From contig CACMMX010000012.1 of NCBI GenBank assembly GCA_902614915.1, positions 1 to 55,264 on the forward strand: a stretch of DNA of 55,264 nt, written 5' to 3'. The DNA is from an uncultured Cryomorphaceae bacterium. Its GTDB lineage: Bacteria > Bacteroidota > Bacteroidia > Flavobacteriales > Schleiferiaceae. Below the pieces are notes generated by a model. It did not search any database, was not told where the DNA came from, and saw nothing but the letters and a program-made list of their open reading frames with translations. The translations under genes were made by a program, and so were the position numbers. The first letter of the stretch is position 1; each line of letters begins with the position of its first letter. Positions 25,239-36,176 of this stretch are shown piece by piece.

Positions 25239-27080
25239 ATGAAACCATATACTACACTTTTTGTTTTTCTAATTTCTTTCGGGCTAATCGCCCAAGAATT
25301 GGATAAAATGGAGCCGCCTAGTTGGTGGAAAGGAATGAATTTAGATACAGTTGAATTCATGGTCTACGGTTCAGATATACATGAATTAGAAGCTGAATCA
25401 AAAACACTAAATGTTATTAAATCTGAAGCTCTTTCAAGTCCTAATTACCTATTTGTTACCGTTCATATTCCGTTGAATATTTTAGAAGGTCAACACAAAT
25501 TGACATTTACCAATACAAAAGGTAAAAGAGTGGGCTCATTATCATTAGAAATACAGGAACGAAGGCCACAAAGTTCAGAGCGTGAAGGGTTCTCATCAAA
25601 GGATAATATATATCTACTCATGCCCGACAGATTCTGTAACGGAAATACAGCTAATGACAATTTGAAAGGAATGCTTGAAACAACGAATCGTTCGTTCAAA
25701 GGAGGTCGACATGGCGGTGATTTAGAAGGTATTAAAAAGAACCTGGACTACTTCAAGGAAATTGGGATGACGGCATTGTGGTTAAATCCGGTTTTAGAGA
25801 ATAATATGCCTGAATACAGCTACCATGGCTACGCTATGACTGACTTATATAATGTGGATTCACGATATGGTTCAAACGAAGAGTATCAACAATTATGTGC
25901 TAGCGCAAAACAAATGGGAATAGGAATTATAATGGATCAAGTAGCCAATCATATTGGAAGCTATCACTCATGGATGTCGGATTTACCGAGTGATGATTGG
26001 GTTAATCAGTGGGAAGAGTTCACACAAACCAATCATATGAAAGTGAGCAGATTTGACCCGCATGCTGCAGCCATTGATCAAAGAGTTTTTCATAAAGGTT
26101 GGTTCGTTTCTACTATGCCAGACTTGAACCAATGTAATTCTAAATTGGCGAATTATCTTATTCAAAATTCTATATGGTGGATAGAATATGCAGATTTATA
26201 CGGAATTAGAATGGATACCTGGTCTTATCCTGATAAGGAATTTCTAGCAAATTGGACCAAAGGAATACTTGATGAATATCCAAATTTTAATATCGTTGGA
26301 GAGGAATGGGTAAGTGACCCCTCTTTAATAAGCTATTGGCAGAGTAATACGATACGTCGTGATGGTTATAAAAGCTATTTGCCAAGTATCATGGATTTCC
26401 CACTACAGTCTGCAATAATAGAAGGATTAAAGGGTAAGACTGGCTGGAGAAGTAGTATGACAAAGATTTACGAGAGTTTGGCTAATGACTACATGTATAA
26501 TAATCATAATAATATTATGATCTTTCCAGATAATCATGATATGAGTCGAATTTATACCCAATTAGACGAGGATTTTGACCTATGGAAAATGGCAATGAGT
26601 ATCTACTTTACTATGCGCGGAACACTGCAGATATTTTATGGAACCGAAATACTTATGTCTAACGGGGAGACGTCTGACCATGGTATAATCCGTTCGGATT
26701 TCCCAGGAGGCTGGTTAGGAGACGATGTAAATGCCTTTAATGGTAATGGATTGAGTACTCTACAACTCGAAGGACTAGAGTGGTTTAAAAAATTATCACA
26801 TCTTCGTAAAAATAGCTTAGCATTAAATTCTGGTGAATTACTCCATTATATACCACTAAATGAGGTCTACGTATACTTTAGAATGTTTGAGCGTGAACGA
26901 ATCATGGTAATTGCAAACCGAAATACTAGCGGAAAAAGTATAGAAATAGACAGGTATAGCCAAGGATTGCAAAAATCAACATATGCAGAAAATTTAATTA
27001 CTGGAGAAAGAATAAAGCTGAGCGATGGTACATTGGAGGTTGGGCCACTAGAAACCCTTATACTTTCATTAAGTAAATGA
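25239..27080 (+). CDS. Periplasmic GH13 alpha-amylase family enzyme (cyclomaltodextrinase/neopullulanase-like)
   Basis: A 613-residue exported glycoside hydrolase. Signal peptide about 1-19 (LISFGLIAQ). Residues 25-105 fit the cyclomaltodextrinase N-terminal domain (EPPSWWKGM start), followed by a GH13 barrel: LMPDRFCNG, conserved region I DQVANHIG (233-240), nucleophile D326 in YGIRMDTW, acid/base E355 in NIVGEEW, and FPDNHDMSRI with the third carboxylate; a short all-beta C-terminal domain follows. It should cleave alpha-1,4-glucans or cyclodextrins in the periplasm, like SusA. No susC/susD genes are near. Confidence 0.9.
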   Translation: MKPYTTLFVFLISFGLIAQELDKMEPPSWWKGMNLDTVEFMVYGSDIHELEAESKTLNVIKSEALSSPNYLFVTVHIPLNILEGQHKLTFTNTKGKRVGSLSLEIQERRPQSSEREGFSSKDNIYLLMPDRFCNGNTANDNLKGMLETTNRSFKGGRHGGDLEGIKKNLDYFKEIGMTALWLNPVLENNMPEYSYHGYAMTDLYNVDSRYGSNEEYQQLCASAKQMGIGIIMDQVANHIGSYHSWMSDLPSDDWVNQWEEFTQTNHMKVSRFDPHAAAIDQRVFHKGWFVSTMPDLNQCNSKLANYLIQNSIWWIEYADLYGIRMDTWSYPDKEFLANWTKGILDEYPNFNIVGEEWVSDPSLISYWQSNTIRRDGYKSYLPSIMDFPLQSAIIEGLKGKTGWRSSMTKIYESLANDYMYNNHNNIMIFPDNHDMSRIYTQLDEDFDLWKMAMSIYFTMRGTLQIFYGTEILMSNGETSDHGIIRSDFPGGWLGDDVNAFNGNGLSTLQLEGLEWFKKLSHLRKNSLALNSGELLHYIPLNEVYVYFRMFERERIMVIANRNTSGKSIEIDRYSQGLQKSTYAENLITGERIKLSDGTLEVGPLETLILSLSK

Positions 27081-27356
27081 GGTGATTCATTTTATCCGTT
27101 TTGACTCTTTTAATTAACCTTTTTGGTTTAAATTTTCCGTAAATAAAAGATACTATTCGGTACGATTGAATTTAAATACATATCTGATGTTGTTAATGGA
27201 TCAATTCAAAAAAGTTGATATTAAGTAAAAATGATAAGTCTTTAAAACTTAATCGGATTATCCTTAACGTCAATGAAGCCGAAAATGAATTTTGGAATCG
27301 TTCATCCCGTTCCACGTTTCGTTATTATATTTTTACAGCAATAAATAGTGACTCTA

Positions 27357-29615
<2,259 letters not shown>

Positions 29616-29643
29616 CTAAGCATTTCGGCAAGGGAAATAGTGT

Positions 29644-29916
29644 CTATCTAAACTTAGATAACTTTTCGGTATTTAATAATCGACTGTCTCCTACATGATA
29701 TTGAACGTTAACTAAAAACTCTTCACAAAACTTTTGAGATAGGAGTTCTTCAATTAATTTCAATACCGCGGAATTTTCTCCCTCTATACTTGTTCCAAAA
29801 GGACCTACCTCATATTCTAATCCGGAATTTTTAATGCATTCTATCGCCACGTCAATTATTGACAAAGGTTCTTTAGATTTTAAGGGTATAAATTGAACGT
29901 TTGCGCTTAAGGACAT
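29644..29916 (-). CDS. Thiamine-binding-like protein (DUF77 / MTH1187 family)
   Basis: A 90-residue protein with the DUF77/YqgV ferredoxin-like fold: NVQFIPLKSKEPLSIIDVAIE, SGLEYEVGPFGTSIEGE (the conserved G-x-x-T-x-x-E ligand site) and a C-terminal helix-strand. The family is reported to bind thiamine; here this is inference. ATG at 29916 shares a base with the upstream stop (TGATG), so it is coupled to the ABA4-like gene; a TTG at 29919 is rejected. Confidence 0.82.
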   Translation of the reverse strand: MSLSANVQFIPLKSKEPLSIIDVAIECIKNSGLEYEVGPFGTSIEGENSAVLKLIEELLSQKFCEEFLVNVQYHVGDSRLLNTEKLSKFR

Positions 29917-30341
29917 CAAAAGTGGTATTTACGAACTTTTACCGTTCGAATGATGGTATATAGCAAAAAGCCTAGAGGACCGGCTACGAATGTAAAAAAG
30001 AACATGAGGCGAATTATCCACGGGTCTAATTTATTTTTTTCAGCATCCTTACTGATATATAAACCGGCGAGCAAATCAAAGGCCAAATAATGAATCCAGC
30101 CCAATAAAACGGCTTCTTTATTGGAGAATAATGAAACAAGCCCTGAAAGTGTGGAAAATGATTGAAAGGATTCAGGGTCAAAATAACAAATAAAGAGTCC
30201 GGTATATAATAGAGAAAAACAAGTCACGACACTTCCGTATAAGATTTGTCTAATTCTAGTACTGTAGGGATAAATAAAAAGTAAAGACCAGCTTATGAAG
30301 GCTATAGAACTGGCAAAAATGAAAATTTGATTTACATTCAT
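29916..30341 (-). CDS. ABA4-like (DUF4281) membrane protein
   Basis: A 141-residue protein with four predicted membrane helices (about 5-24, 33-52, 78-97, 108-130). The motif GWIHYLAFDLLAGLYI matches DUF4281, named for plant ABA4 (neoxanthin synthesis); bacterial members sometimes lie near carotenoid genes, none of which are seen here. Function in bacteria is unknown. It starts 13 bases after rluF's stop and is coupled to the DUF77 gene. Confidence 0.82.
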   Translation of the reverse strand: MNVNQIFIFASSIAFISWSLLFIYPYSTRIRQILYGSVVTCFSLLYTGLFICYFDPESFQSFSTLSGLVSLFSNKEAVLLGWIHYLAFDLLAGLYISKDAEKNKLDPWIIRLMFFFTFVAGPLGFLLYTIIRTVKVRKYHF

Positions 30342-30354
30342 ATTTTAGGTCTTA

Positions 30355-31071
30355 TTAATTCGTTTTACTGCTAGTTCTACACAATCGCCTTAACTCTTTC
30401 AGTTCATGCGTTTTTAAATCACGCCAGTCACCAATTGAAAGGTCCAAGTTAATGTTCATGACGCGTACCCTTTTTAATTTCGTGACCCGATAACCAAGAT
30501 GCTCGCACATGCGTCTAATTTGTCTATTTAAACCCTGTGTTAAGATAATTCGAAAGTTTTTAGCACCCATTTGTTCTACATAGCATTTGCGAGTTACTGT
30601 GTTCAATATGGGCACGCCATTTCTCATTTTAGTTATGAATTCTTGACGAATAGATTTATGCACACTAACCACATATTCTTTTTCATGATTATTTCTTGCA
30701 CGTAGTATTTTATTTACAATATCACCGTCGCTAGTCATTAAAATGAGACCTTCAGATGCCTTGTCTAATCGTCCGATTGGAAATATTCGCTGGGGATGTC
30801 CGACAAAATCCACTATGTTGTCTTTTTCTACTCTTTGATTTGTAGTGCAAACGATACCTCGAGGCTTATTAACTGCTATGTATATATGCTTTTCCTTTCT
30901 TTTTTCCACTAATTTTCCGTCTACGGCTATGATGTCTCCTTCTTGAATTTTTTCTCCTAATTCCGGAATTTTACCATTGATAGTGATGCGGCCTTGTTCA
31001 ATTAATTTGTCTGCACTCCTTCTAGAACAGTGCCCAATTTCACTCAGATATTTATTTATTCTTGTTGGCAT
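30355..31071 (-). CDS. rluF: 23S rRNA pseudouridine synthase, RluF-like
   Basis: A 238-residue RsuA/RluF-type synthase: N-terminal S4 domain (RINKYLSEIGHCSRRSADKLIEQGRI), catalytic GRLDKASEGL with the nucleophilic aspartate, and NRQIRRMCEHLGYRV. The stretch around NIVDFVGHPQRIFPIGRLDK and NNHEKEYVV is typical of RluF (U2604 of 23S rRNA; also tRNA-Tyr in E. coli). First gene of a rluF, ABA4-like, DUF77 operon. Its -7 box lies five bases before the ATG. Confidence 0.92.
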   Translation of the reverse strand: MPTRINKYLSEIGHCSRRSADKLIEQGRITINGKIPELGEKIQEGDIIAVDGKLVEKRKEKHIYIAVNKPRGIVCTTNQRVEKDNIVDFVGHPQRIFPIGRLDKASEGLILMTSDGDIVNKILRARNNHEKEYVVSVHKSIRQEFITKMRNGVPILNTVTRKCYVEQMGAKNFRIILTQGLNRQIRRMCEHLGYRVTKLKRVRVMNINLDLSIGDWRDLKTHELKELRRLCRTSSKTN

Positions 31072-31076
31072 ATCGG

Positions 31077-31084
31077 CAAAGGTA
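31077..31084 (-). promoter_or_regulatory. -7 promoter box (TACCTTTG) of rluF
   Basis: Exact TAnnTTTG on the minus strand; only five bases separate it from the ATG at 31071, which predicts a leaderless or nearly leaderless mRNA. No -33 TTG at 17-23 bases. Confidence 0.6.
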
Positions 31085-31259
31085 GTACTCTAAGAAATTA
31101 TTCGATTAGGCTAAAGGATTTTGATGAAGTCCTAATGATTCTTACAGCACATTGATAAAATTCATCATCAGTTTCAGCATTTGGGTTGAGGATAATTTAT
31201 CTCTTAGAATTAGTCTTTATCATGGTATTAAAGTAATTTGTAAATTATTGAATTAAATA

Positions 31260-34200
31260 ATGCAGAAGTTTCCCTTATTAATTAGTGCGTTTTTACTTGT
31301 GTTCGGATCGTGTAAAAAGGATCGCGTAAAAGTAACTACAAATGCGAATGCCAATCCGCTAATTGCTCTTCCGATAGGTGAAGTAAATTTAACTCTTGAG
31401 CATGTAATAAACCCGAATGATCCTAATGACACGCTGGTTTCCCAAGATAACGGCCTTTATCAAGTAGTTCTGGCACGAGAAAATGTAGTTGATCAGGCTT
31501 TAACAGATTTAATCATCCTACCTGCTTCAAATCTCATAAATGAAACTGTAAAAATGGGAAGTATACCCGTGGATAGTTTTAGTGTAAGTGAGTCTGTAAG
31601 CTTAAATGATTTAATTAATGATTTTGGAAGTTCAGCACAAACGAGTTTAAATGCTTCATTGGATGACATAAATCTTACTCAATCAATATCTCTTCAAGGT
31701 TTGATTGATACAGCGGGAGGTAGTTTGCAATCATCGTTAACTGTAGATAACGTCAACAGCTCTCAAAATATTAGTTTAGATGATTTAATGACCAATGGTG
31801 CCAGTGGTCTTGATTCTAGCTTATTAATCAACGATTTTTCTGCAAACCAAAGCGTCAGTTTAGACGATTTGATTACAGACCCAAATAACCCCTTGTCTTC
31901 TAGTTTAACCTTTAGTGATTTTAGTGATACCCAAAGCGTAACACTGGATTATTTAGCTTCGATAGGAGGGGGAGCAATGGCCTCCAGTTTAACGATTAGC
32001 GACTTTAGTTCGAATCAAGATGTAAGCTTAGGAACCATATCGACCAATGTAGGCGGAAGTTTCGCTAATGCTTTGAGTGTATCAGATATCTATAAATCTC
32101 AGAATATAACCTTGGGACAGATTGCGACAGATGCCAATTTAACTGTAATTAGTAATGCAAACGGGACTGTCGCCCCATTTCCGGCTATAAATGAATCTAA
32201 CGTTGGTCCATATAGCGGAGGTAGCATAGGAAACTTTAGTAGTGTAACACTGTCTGCCGGAGATTTAACCTTGACTGTTACCAATGATTGGCCTGTTCCT
32301 TTGAGTATGGATTTTGATTTAATCAATACTACAGATAACTCAGTAATATTTTCTTATACATTTTTGAATATCCCGGCAAATGGGGGGACAGTTAGTGAAA
32401 ATAAATCATTGATTGGAGAAACATTACCCTCCAATTTAGGTGTATTAATGACTAGTATATCGAGCCCGGGATCAAATTTAACACCAGTGCTAATTGACAC
32501 CTCGGATGCCGTTACAATGGAAATATCCACAGCAGGTATGCTTGCTTCTAGCTATAATGCTCCTTTCCCTTCAGTTAGTCAATCTAATTTAGGTATTTAT
32601 GCGTCAGGCACCGGCTTAGGTTCATTCGATAATGCAACATTCTCTTCGGGTATTTTAAAATTAAGTCTAACAAATAACTGGCCCGTGGATATCAGTATGA
32701 ATATTGATGTTGTTGATACATTGACTAATACCTCCATATTCTCCTACAGTTTTAACAATATTTCGGGAAATGGTGGGACAAGAACTAAGAGCAGAAGTCT
32801 TGTTGGAATTACCCTGCCATCAACCATGGGATTACGCATAAATTCAGTGAGTTCAGTAGGTTCCGGCTCAGCTTCAGTACCAATAGACATGCAGGATAAT
32901 ATTACGCTTGATATTAATGCATTAAATATGCAAGCATCTTCGCTGAGTGCCCCGTTTCCGTCGCTGAACCAATCCAACCTCGGAACTTTTAGTGGAGGTA
33001 GTATAGGGAATTTCACCAACGTAACATTTTCTGATGGATCATTAGTATTAAGCATTACAAATGATTGGCCAGTTCCTTTGAGTATGGCCATAGATATTAT
33101 TGATACACTTAACCCAAACACTCCAATTTTATCTTACAGCTTTAATAATATTTTGGCTGATGGTGGTTTTGATAGTCAAAGTAAAAGTCTCAATGGTATT
33201 ATACTACCCTCAACAATAGGAATCAGTATAAATTCTGTGAACTCTCCAGGGTCTGGTTCCAGTTCAGTGCAGATTGATGCTTACGATTCATTGACTTTTG
33301 GAATCGATGGAGTAAACCTAGAAATTTCAAGTTTAAATGCGAAATTCCCCTCAATAAACCTTTCGAATGTCGGAACTTATAGTGCTGGGAGTAATTTGGG
33401 CAATATTGAAAGTGTAACATTTTCTTCAGGTACCTTCGGGTTATCTCTGACCAATGATTGGCCTATTGTTCTAAGTATGAATGTTGATATCGTTGATACA
33501 TTGACTAATACCTCAATATTAACGTTCCGCTATAATAATCTGCCTGGTAATGGTGGGAAAAGAACTAAGCGCAAAAGTCTCATGGGAATTACCTTACCAT
33601 CAACCATGGGATTACGCATAAATTCAGTAAGTTCTCCTGGAACCGGCTTAACTTCTGTACCTATTGATTTAACTGACGCTTTGACATTTACAATTTTTGG
33701 TTCGAGTATGAAAGCTTCAAGTGTAACAGCACCTATTCCAATCATAAACGAATCAAACTTAGGTACATTCAACGCTGGAAACTTGGGTAATTTCACGGAT
33801 GTCACATTTAAAAAAGGAACATTAGACTTATCTCTCACGAATAACTGGCCTATTGATCTGAGTATTCAGCTTAATTTGGTAAACACCGCGGATAATACTA
33901 TCATTACTTCATACAATTTGAATAACGCTAATGCGAATGGCGGATTTGTGTCTCAATCGCGAAGTATGGCAGGGGTTACCATACCTAGTACCATAGGTTT
34001 TGAAATAGTATCTGTCACAAGCCCAGGTTCGCAATTAACACCGGTAACTATTGATTTAACAGATGAAATAGTTTTGGGAGTGAGTGGTACAAATTTAAAA
34101 GCCAGTAGTTTTACAGGACCTATTCCTAATGTGAGCGAAAATAACGTAGGTACATTCATTTCAGACAGTTTGGGTGACTTTACTTCTGCCTCTTTTTCTG

Positions 34201-36164
34201 GAGGTGATTTATCAATTGAATTGACAAATAATTGGCCATTTGATTTATCAATGAAAATTGACTTGGTAAATTCAGTTACAGACTCAACTATTCTTACTTA
34301 TGATTTCGTAAATGTTTCGGCCAATGGAGGGTCAGATATTGAAACAAATTCATTAGCTGGAATTACCTTGCCCAGTACGCTTGGATTCAAGTTGGTCTCG
34401 GTGAGTAGTCCGGGATCATCAAACGCACCAATATTTGTTGATTTATCGGATGAGATTAATCTAGATATTTCAGGCAATAATCTTCAGGCTGCAAGTTTTA
34501 TTGGGCCATTTCCAGCAATTAGTGCCTCCAACGCTGGTATTTTTAATCCACCACCGTTAACAATATTTACGAGCGCTTCTTTCTCTAAAGGTGATTTAAG
34601 TATGACCCTCATAAATGACTGGCCAATAGATCTTAGTATGGAAATAGAATTAATTGATACTTTAACCTCTGTGCCAATTGTTCCAACTTATGTGTTCAAT
34701 AATGTTACCGGTAATGGTGGAACTGCAATGGATACCAAGTCTTTAGTAGGGGTTACTATTCCAAATACCATTGCTGTAAGTATTAAATCTGTTAATAGTC
34801 CGGGTTCATCAAATAATCCAATTAATATTAACCTAATGGACCAAATTAGATTTTCTTTATCAGGTTCAAACTTAGAAGTTTATAATGCAATTGTTGAGAT
34901 AGATACCATCACGATAACTGATCAAAAACAAGTTGTGGATGTTGGTTTGGCTGGAATTGAGGTAAATACAATCAAATTTAGCAAAGGAGATTTGAATTAT
35001 GATTTTACTTCTACTATACCTGCCGATGTAGAAATTACCTTAGTATTTCCGTTCACAGCTAAAAATGGAGCTCCTGTAGATACAACTATACTTGTCGTAT
35101 CCAATCAAAGCACTAAAGGAACCATTTCACTCGATAATACACTTTTTGATTTAACCTCTGACACTGTCCAAAATCATAGTCGTATGCCGGTAGAGTTGGG
35201 TGCAAAAATACTTGGGACTTCCGGTCAAGTTCAAGTGGATAGCTCACAAGGACTGAGCGTGCAGTTCGATATAGATAATATAGACTTTAATTACATTGAA
35301 GGGTTCTTCGGAGATACTTCCATTACTTTTCCATCAGACAACATTGCTTTAAATGTGGATTTTTTGAATCAATTCCAAGGATTAATAACTTTTGAAGAAC
35401 CCACTTTAGATTTAAATATTACCAGCAATATTGGTGTACCAATGGAGCTAGATTTGGATTTTAGTGCATTTCGAAATGGGCTAGAATACCCATTGAACGG
35501 CCCTAAGCAGATATTACCCTTTCCAACAACGATAGGGGATTCGGCAATGGGGTCTGTTTCATATAATAATGAAAACAGCACCATTACTAATGTGTTTACG
35601 CTCCCTTTTGATAGTGTAAGTTATGGCGGCTCGATAGCAATAAATCCAGATACAGCTGCTTTCGGGAGATATAATTTTATAACTAGTGATGCCAGGGTTA
35701 CCGGAGATTTATTGTTAGATCTGCCATTTACTTTCAGTACCTCGGGAATTTCACTCACTCGAGTAATAGATAGTAATTTAAACTTGGAAAGTCGGCTTAC
35801 TAGTGATTTTTATGAAATCGAATACGCTAAGTTTATCATAATAGCGACCAGTACTCTTCCTGTCGATGCTGTTGTTGATCTTAATTTTTATGATGACTTT
35901 GGTGCTTTAATTTTAAAGAAGACATTACCGATTCTTGAAAGTGGCGTACCCAATAGCAATGGTGTCGTAGTGGTACCTCATACGCTCAATGCAGAGCTAT
36001 TGATTACCGAAACGGAATTTGCAGATCTAATCCAAGCTAAAAAAGTTGAAGCGGAAGCCACTGCGATTAGTTACAACAGCGGTTTAACGCCAGTTAAATT
36101 GAGGACAGACGCTACTGTGGGCCTTGCAATAGGTCTTGAGGCTAAACTGAAAGTTGAACCGTAA
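31260..36164 (+). CDS. Giant repetitive surface lipoprotein, function unknown
   Basis: A 1634-residue lipoprotein. The signal peptide ends VFGSC with lipidated Cys18, followed by KKDR, close to a Bacteroidota lipoprotein surface-export signal (Lys/Asp-rich after Cys). Residues ~20-111 are unique. Residues 112-281 are six repeats of 28-30 residues (type SVSLDDLI..SSLTISDFS..Q). Residues ~305-1209 are seven repeats of 129-131 residues, each with LTN(D/N)WP..LSM, a short NGG loop, LPST(M/I)G, VxSPGS and a linker PFP..SNLG. Residues 1210-1634 are non-repetitive and strand-rich. Cysteine is nearly absent after Cys18. Each large repeat resembles a beta-sandwich, loosely like LEA/WHy domains, which is speculative. 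It is coupled to the DUF5723 gene. A surface adhesin or scaffold is inferred. Confidence 0.85.
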   Translation: MQKFPLLISAFLLVFGSCKKDRVKVTTNANANPLIALPIGEVNLTLEHVINPNDPNDTLVSQDNGLYQVVLARENVVDQALTDLIILPASNLINETVKMGSIPVDSFSVSESVSLNDLINDFGSSAQTSLNASLDDINLTQSISLQGLIDTAGGSLQSSLTVDNVNSSQNISLDDLMTNGASGLDSSLLINDFSANQSVSLDDLITDPNNPLSSSLTFSDFSDTQSVTLDYLASIGGGAMASSLTISDFSSNQDVSLGTISTNVGGSFANALSVSDIYKSQNITLGQIATDANLTVISNANGTVAPFPAINESNVGPYSGGSIGNFSSVTLSAGDLTLTVTNDWPVPLSMDFDLINTTDNSVIFSYTFLNIPANGGTVSENKSLIGETLPSNLGVLMTSISSPGSNLTPVLIDTSDAVTMEISTAGMLASSYNAPFPSVSQSNLGIYASGTGLGSFDNATFSSGILKLSLTNNWPVDISMNIDVVDTLTNTSIFSYSFNNISGNGGTRTKSRSLVGITLPSTMGLRINSVSSVGSGSASVPIDMQDNITLDINALNMQASSLSAPFPSLNQSNLGTFSGGSIGNFTNVTFSDGSLVLSITNDWPVPLSMAIDIIDTLNPNTPILSYSFNNILADGGFDSQSKSLNGIILPSTIGISINSVNSPGSGSSSVQIDAYDSLTFGIDGVNLEISSLNAKFPSINLSNVGTYSAGSNLGNIESVTFSSGTFGLSLTNDWPIVLSMNVDIVDTLTNTSILTFRYNNLPGNGGKRTKRKSLMGITLPSTMGLRINSVSSPGTGLTSVPIDLTDALTFTIFGSSMKASSVTAPIPIINESNLGTFNAGNLGNFTDVTFKKGTLDLSLTNNWPIDLSIQLNLVNTADNTIITSYNLNNANANGGFVSQSRSMAGVTIPSTIGFEIVSVTSPGSQLTPVTIDLTDEIVLGVSGTNLKASSFTGPIPNVSENNVGTFISDSLGDFTSASFSGGDLSIELTNNWPFDLSMKIDLVNSVTDSTILTYDFVNVSANGGSDIETNSLAGITLPSTLGFKLVSVSSPGSSNAPIFVDLSDEINLDISGNNLQAASFIGPFPAISASNAGIFNPPPLTIFTSASFSKGDLSMTLINDWPIDLSMEIELIDTLTSVPIVPTYVFNNVTGNGGTAMDTKSLVGVTIPNTIAVSIKSVNSPGSSNNPININLMDQIRFSLSGSNLEVYNAIVEIDTITITDQKQVVDVGLAGIEVNTIKFSKGDLNYDFTSTIPADVEITLVFPFTAKNGAPVDTTILVVSNQSTKGTISLDNTLFDLTSDTVQNHSRMPVELGAKILGTSGQVQVDSSQGLSVQFDIDNIDFNYIEGFFGDTSITFPSDNIALNVDFLNQFQGLITFEEPTLDLNITSNIGVPMELDLDFSAFRNGLEYPLNGPKQILPFPTTIGDSAMGSVSYNNENSTITNVFTLPFDSVSYGGSIAINPDTAAFGRYNFITSDARVTGDLLLDLPFTFSTSGISLTRVIDSNLNLESRLTSDFYEIEYAKFIIIATSTLPVDAVVDLNFYDDFGALILKKTLPILESGVPNSNGVVVVPHTLNAELLITETEFADLIQAKKVEAEATAISYNSGLTPVKLRTDATVGLAIGLEAKLKVEP
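31593..32102 (+). repeat. Six coding repeats of 28-30 residues
   Basis: Units start with S/N/D-[VI]-[ST]-L and end with a Q (residues 112-281 of the lipoprotein). One unit is 30 codons, five are 28 codons. Core consensus: SLDDLI, five to seven variable residues, SSL, then a D-x-x-x-x-Q. A degraded seventh copy follows (NITLGQIATD). Ser, Asp, Asn and Leu dominate. Confidence 0.85.
32172..34886 (+). repeat. Seven coding repeats of about 129 residues
   Basis: The Trp codon block of each copy starts at 32289, 32679, 33066, 33459, 33846, 34233 and 34620, giving spacings of 390, 387, 393, 387, 387 and 387 bases, all multiples of three. Copies 2 and 4 share an identical 32-base block at 32817-32848 and 33597-33628, exactly two units (780 bases) apart, while copies 1 and 3 share the WPVPLSM coding block. 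This suggests a two-unit duplication. Confidence 0.92.
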
Positions 36165-36170
36165 AGGAGG
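36163..36170 (+). promoter_or_regulatory. Strong Shine-Dalgarno overlapping the lipoprotein stop
   Basis: AAAGGAGG lies six bases before the DUF5723 ATG at 36177 and overlaps the TAA (36162-36164) of the lipoprotein. It is the only textbook Shine-Dalgarno I saw at a start codon in the window; Bacteroidota genes usually lack one. It should couple translation of the two genes. Confidence 0.8.
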
Positions 36171-36176
36171 CATTTA

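Noticed and set aside
32099-34159. Several antisense open frames of 65-125 codons inside the giant lipoprotein gene
   Set aside because: They recur with the repeat period because the repeats are near-identical; the plus-strand frame has a signal peptide and in-phase repeats, so the antisense frames are shadows.
31593-34886. CRISPR-like regular repeats
   Set aside because: Spacings are multiples of three within an open frame, units diverge gradually, and there are no unique spacers or short palindromic repeats or cas genes.
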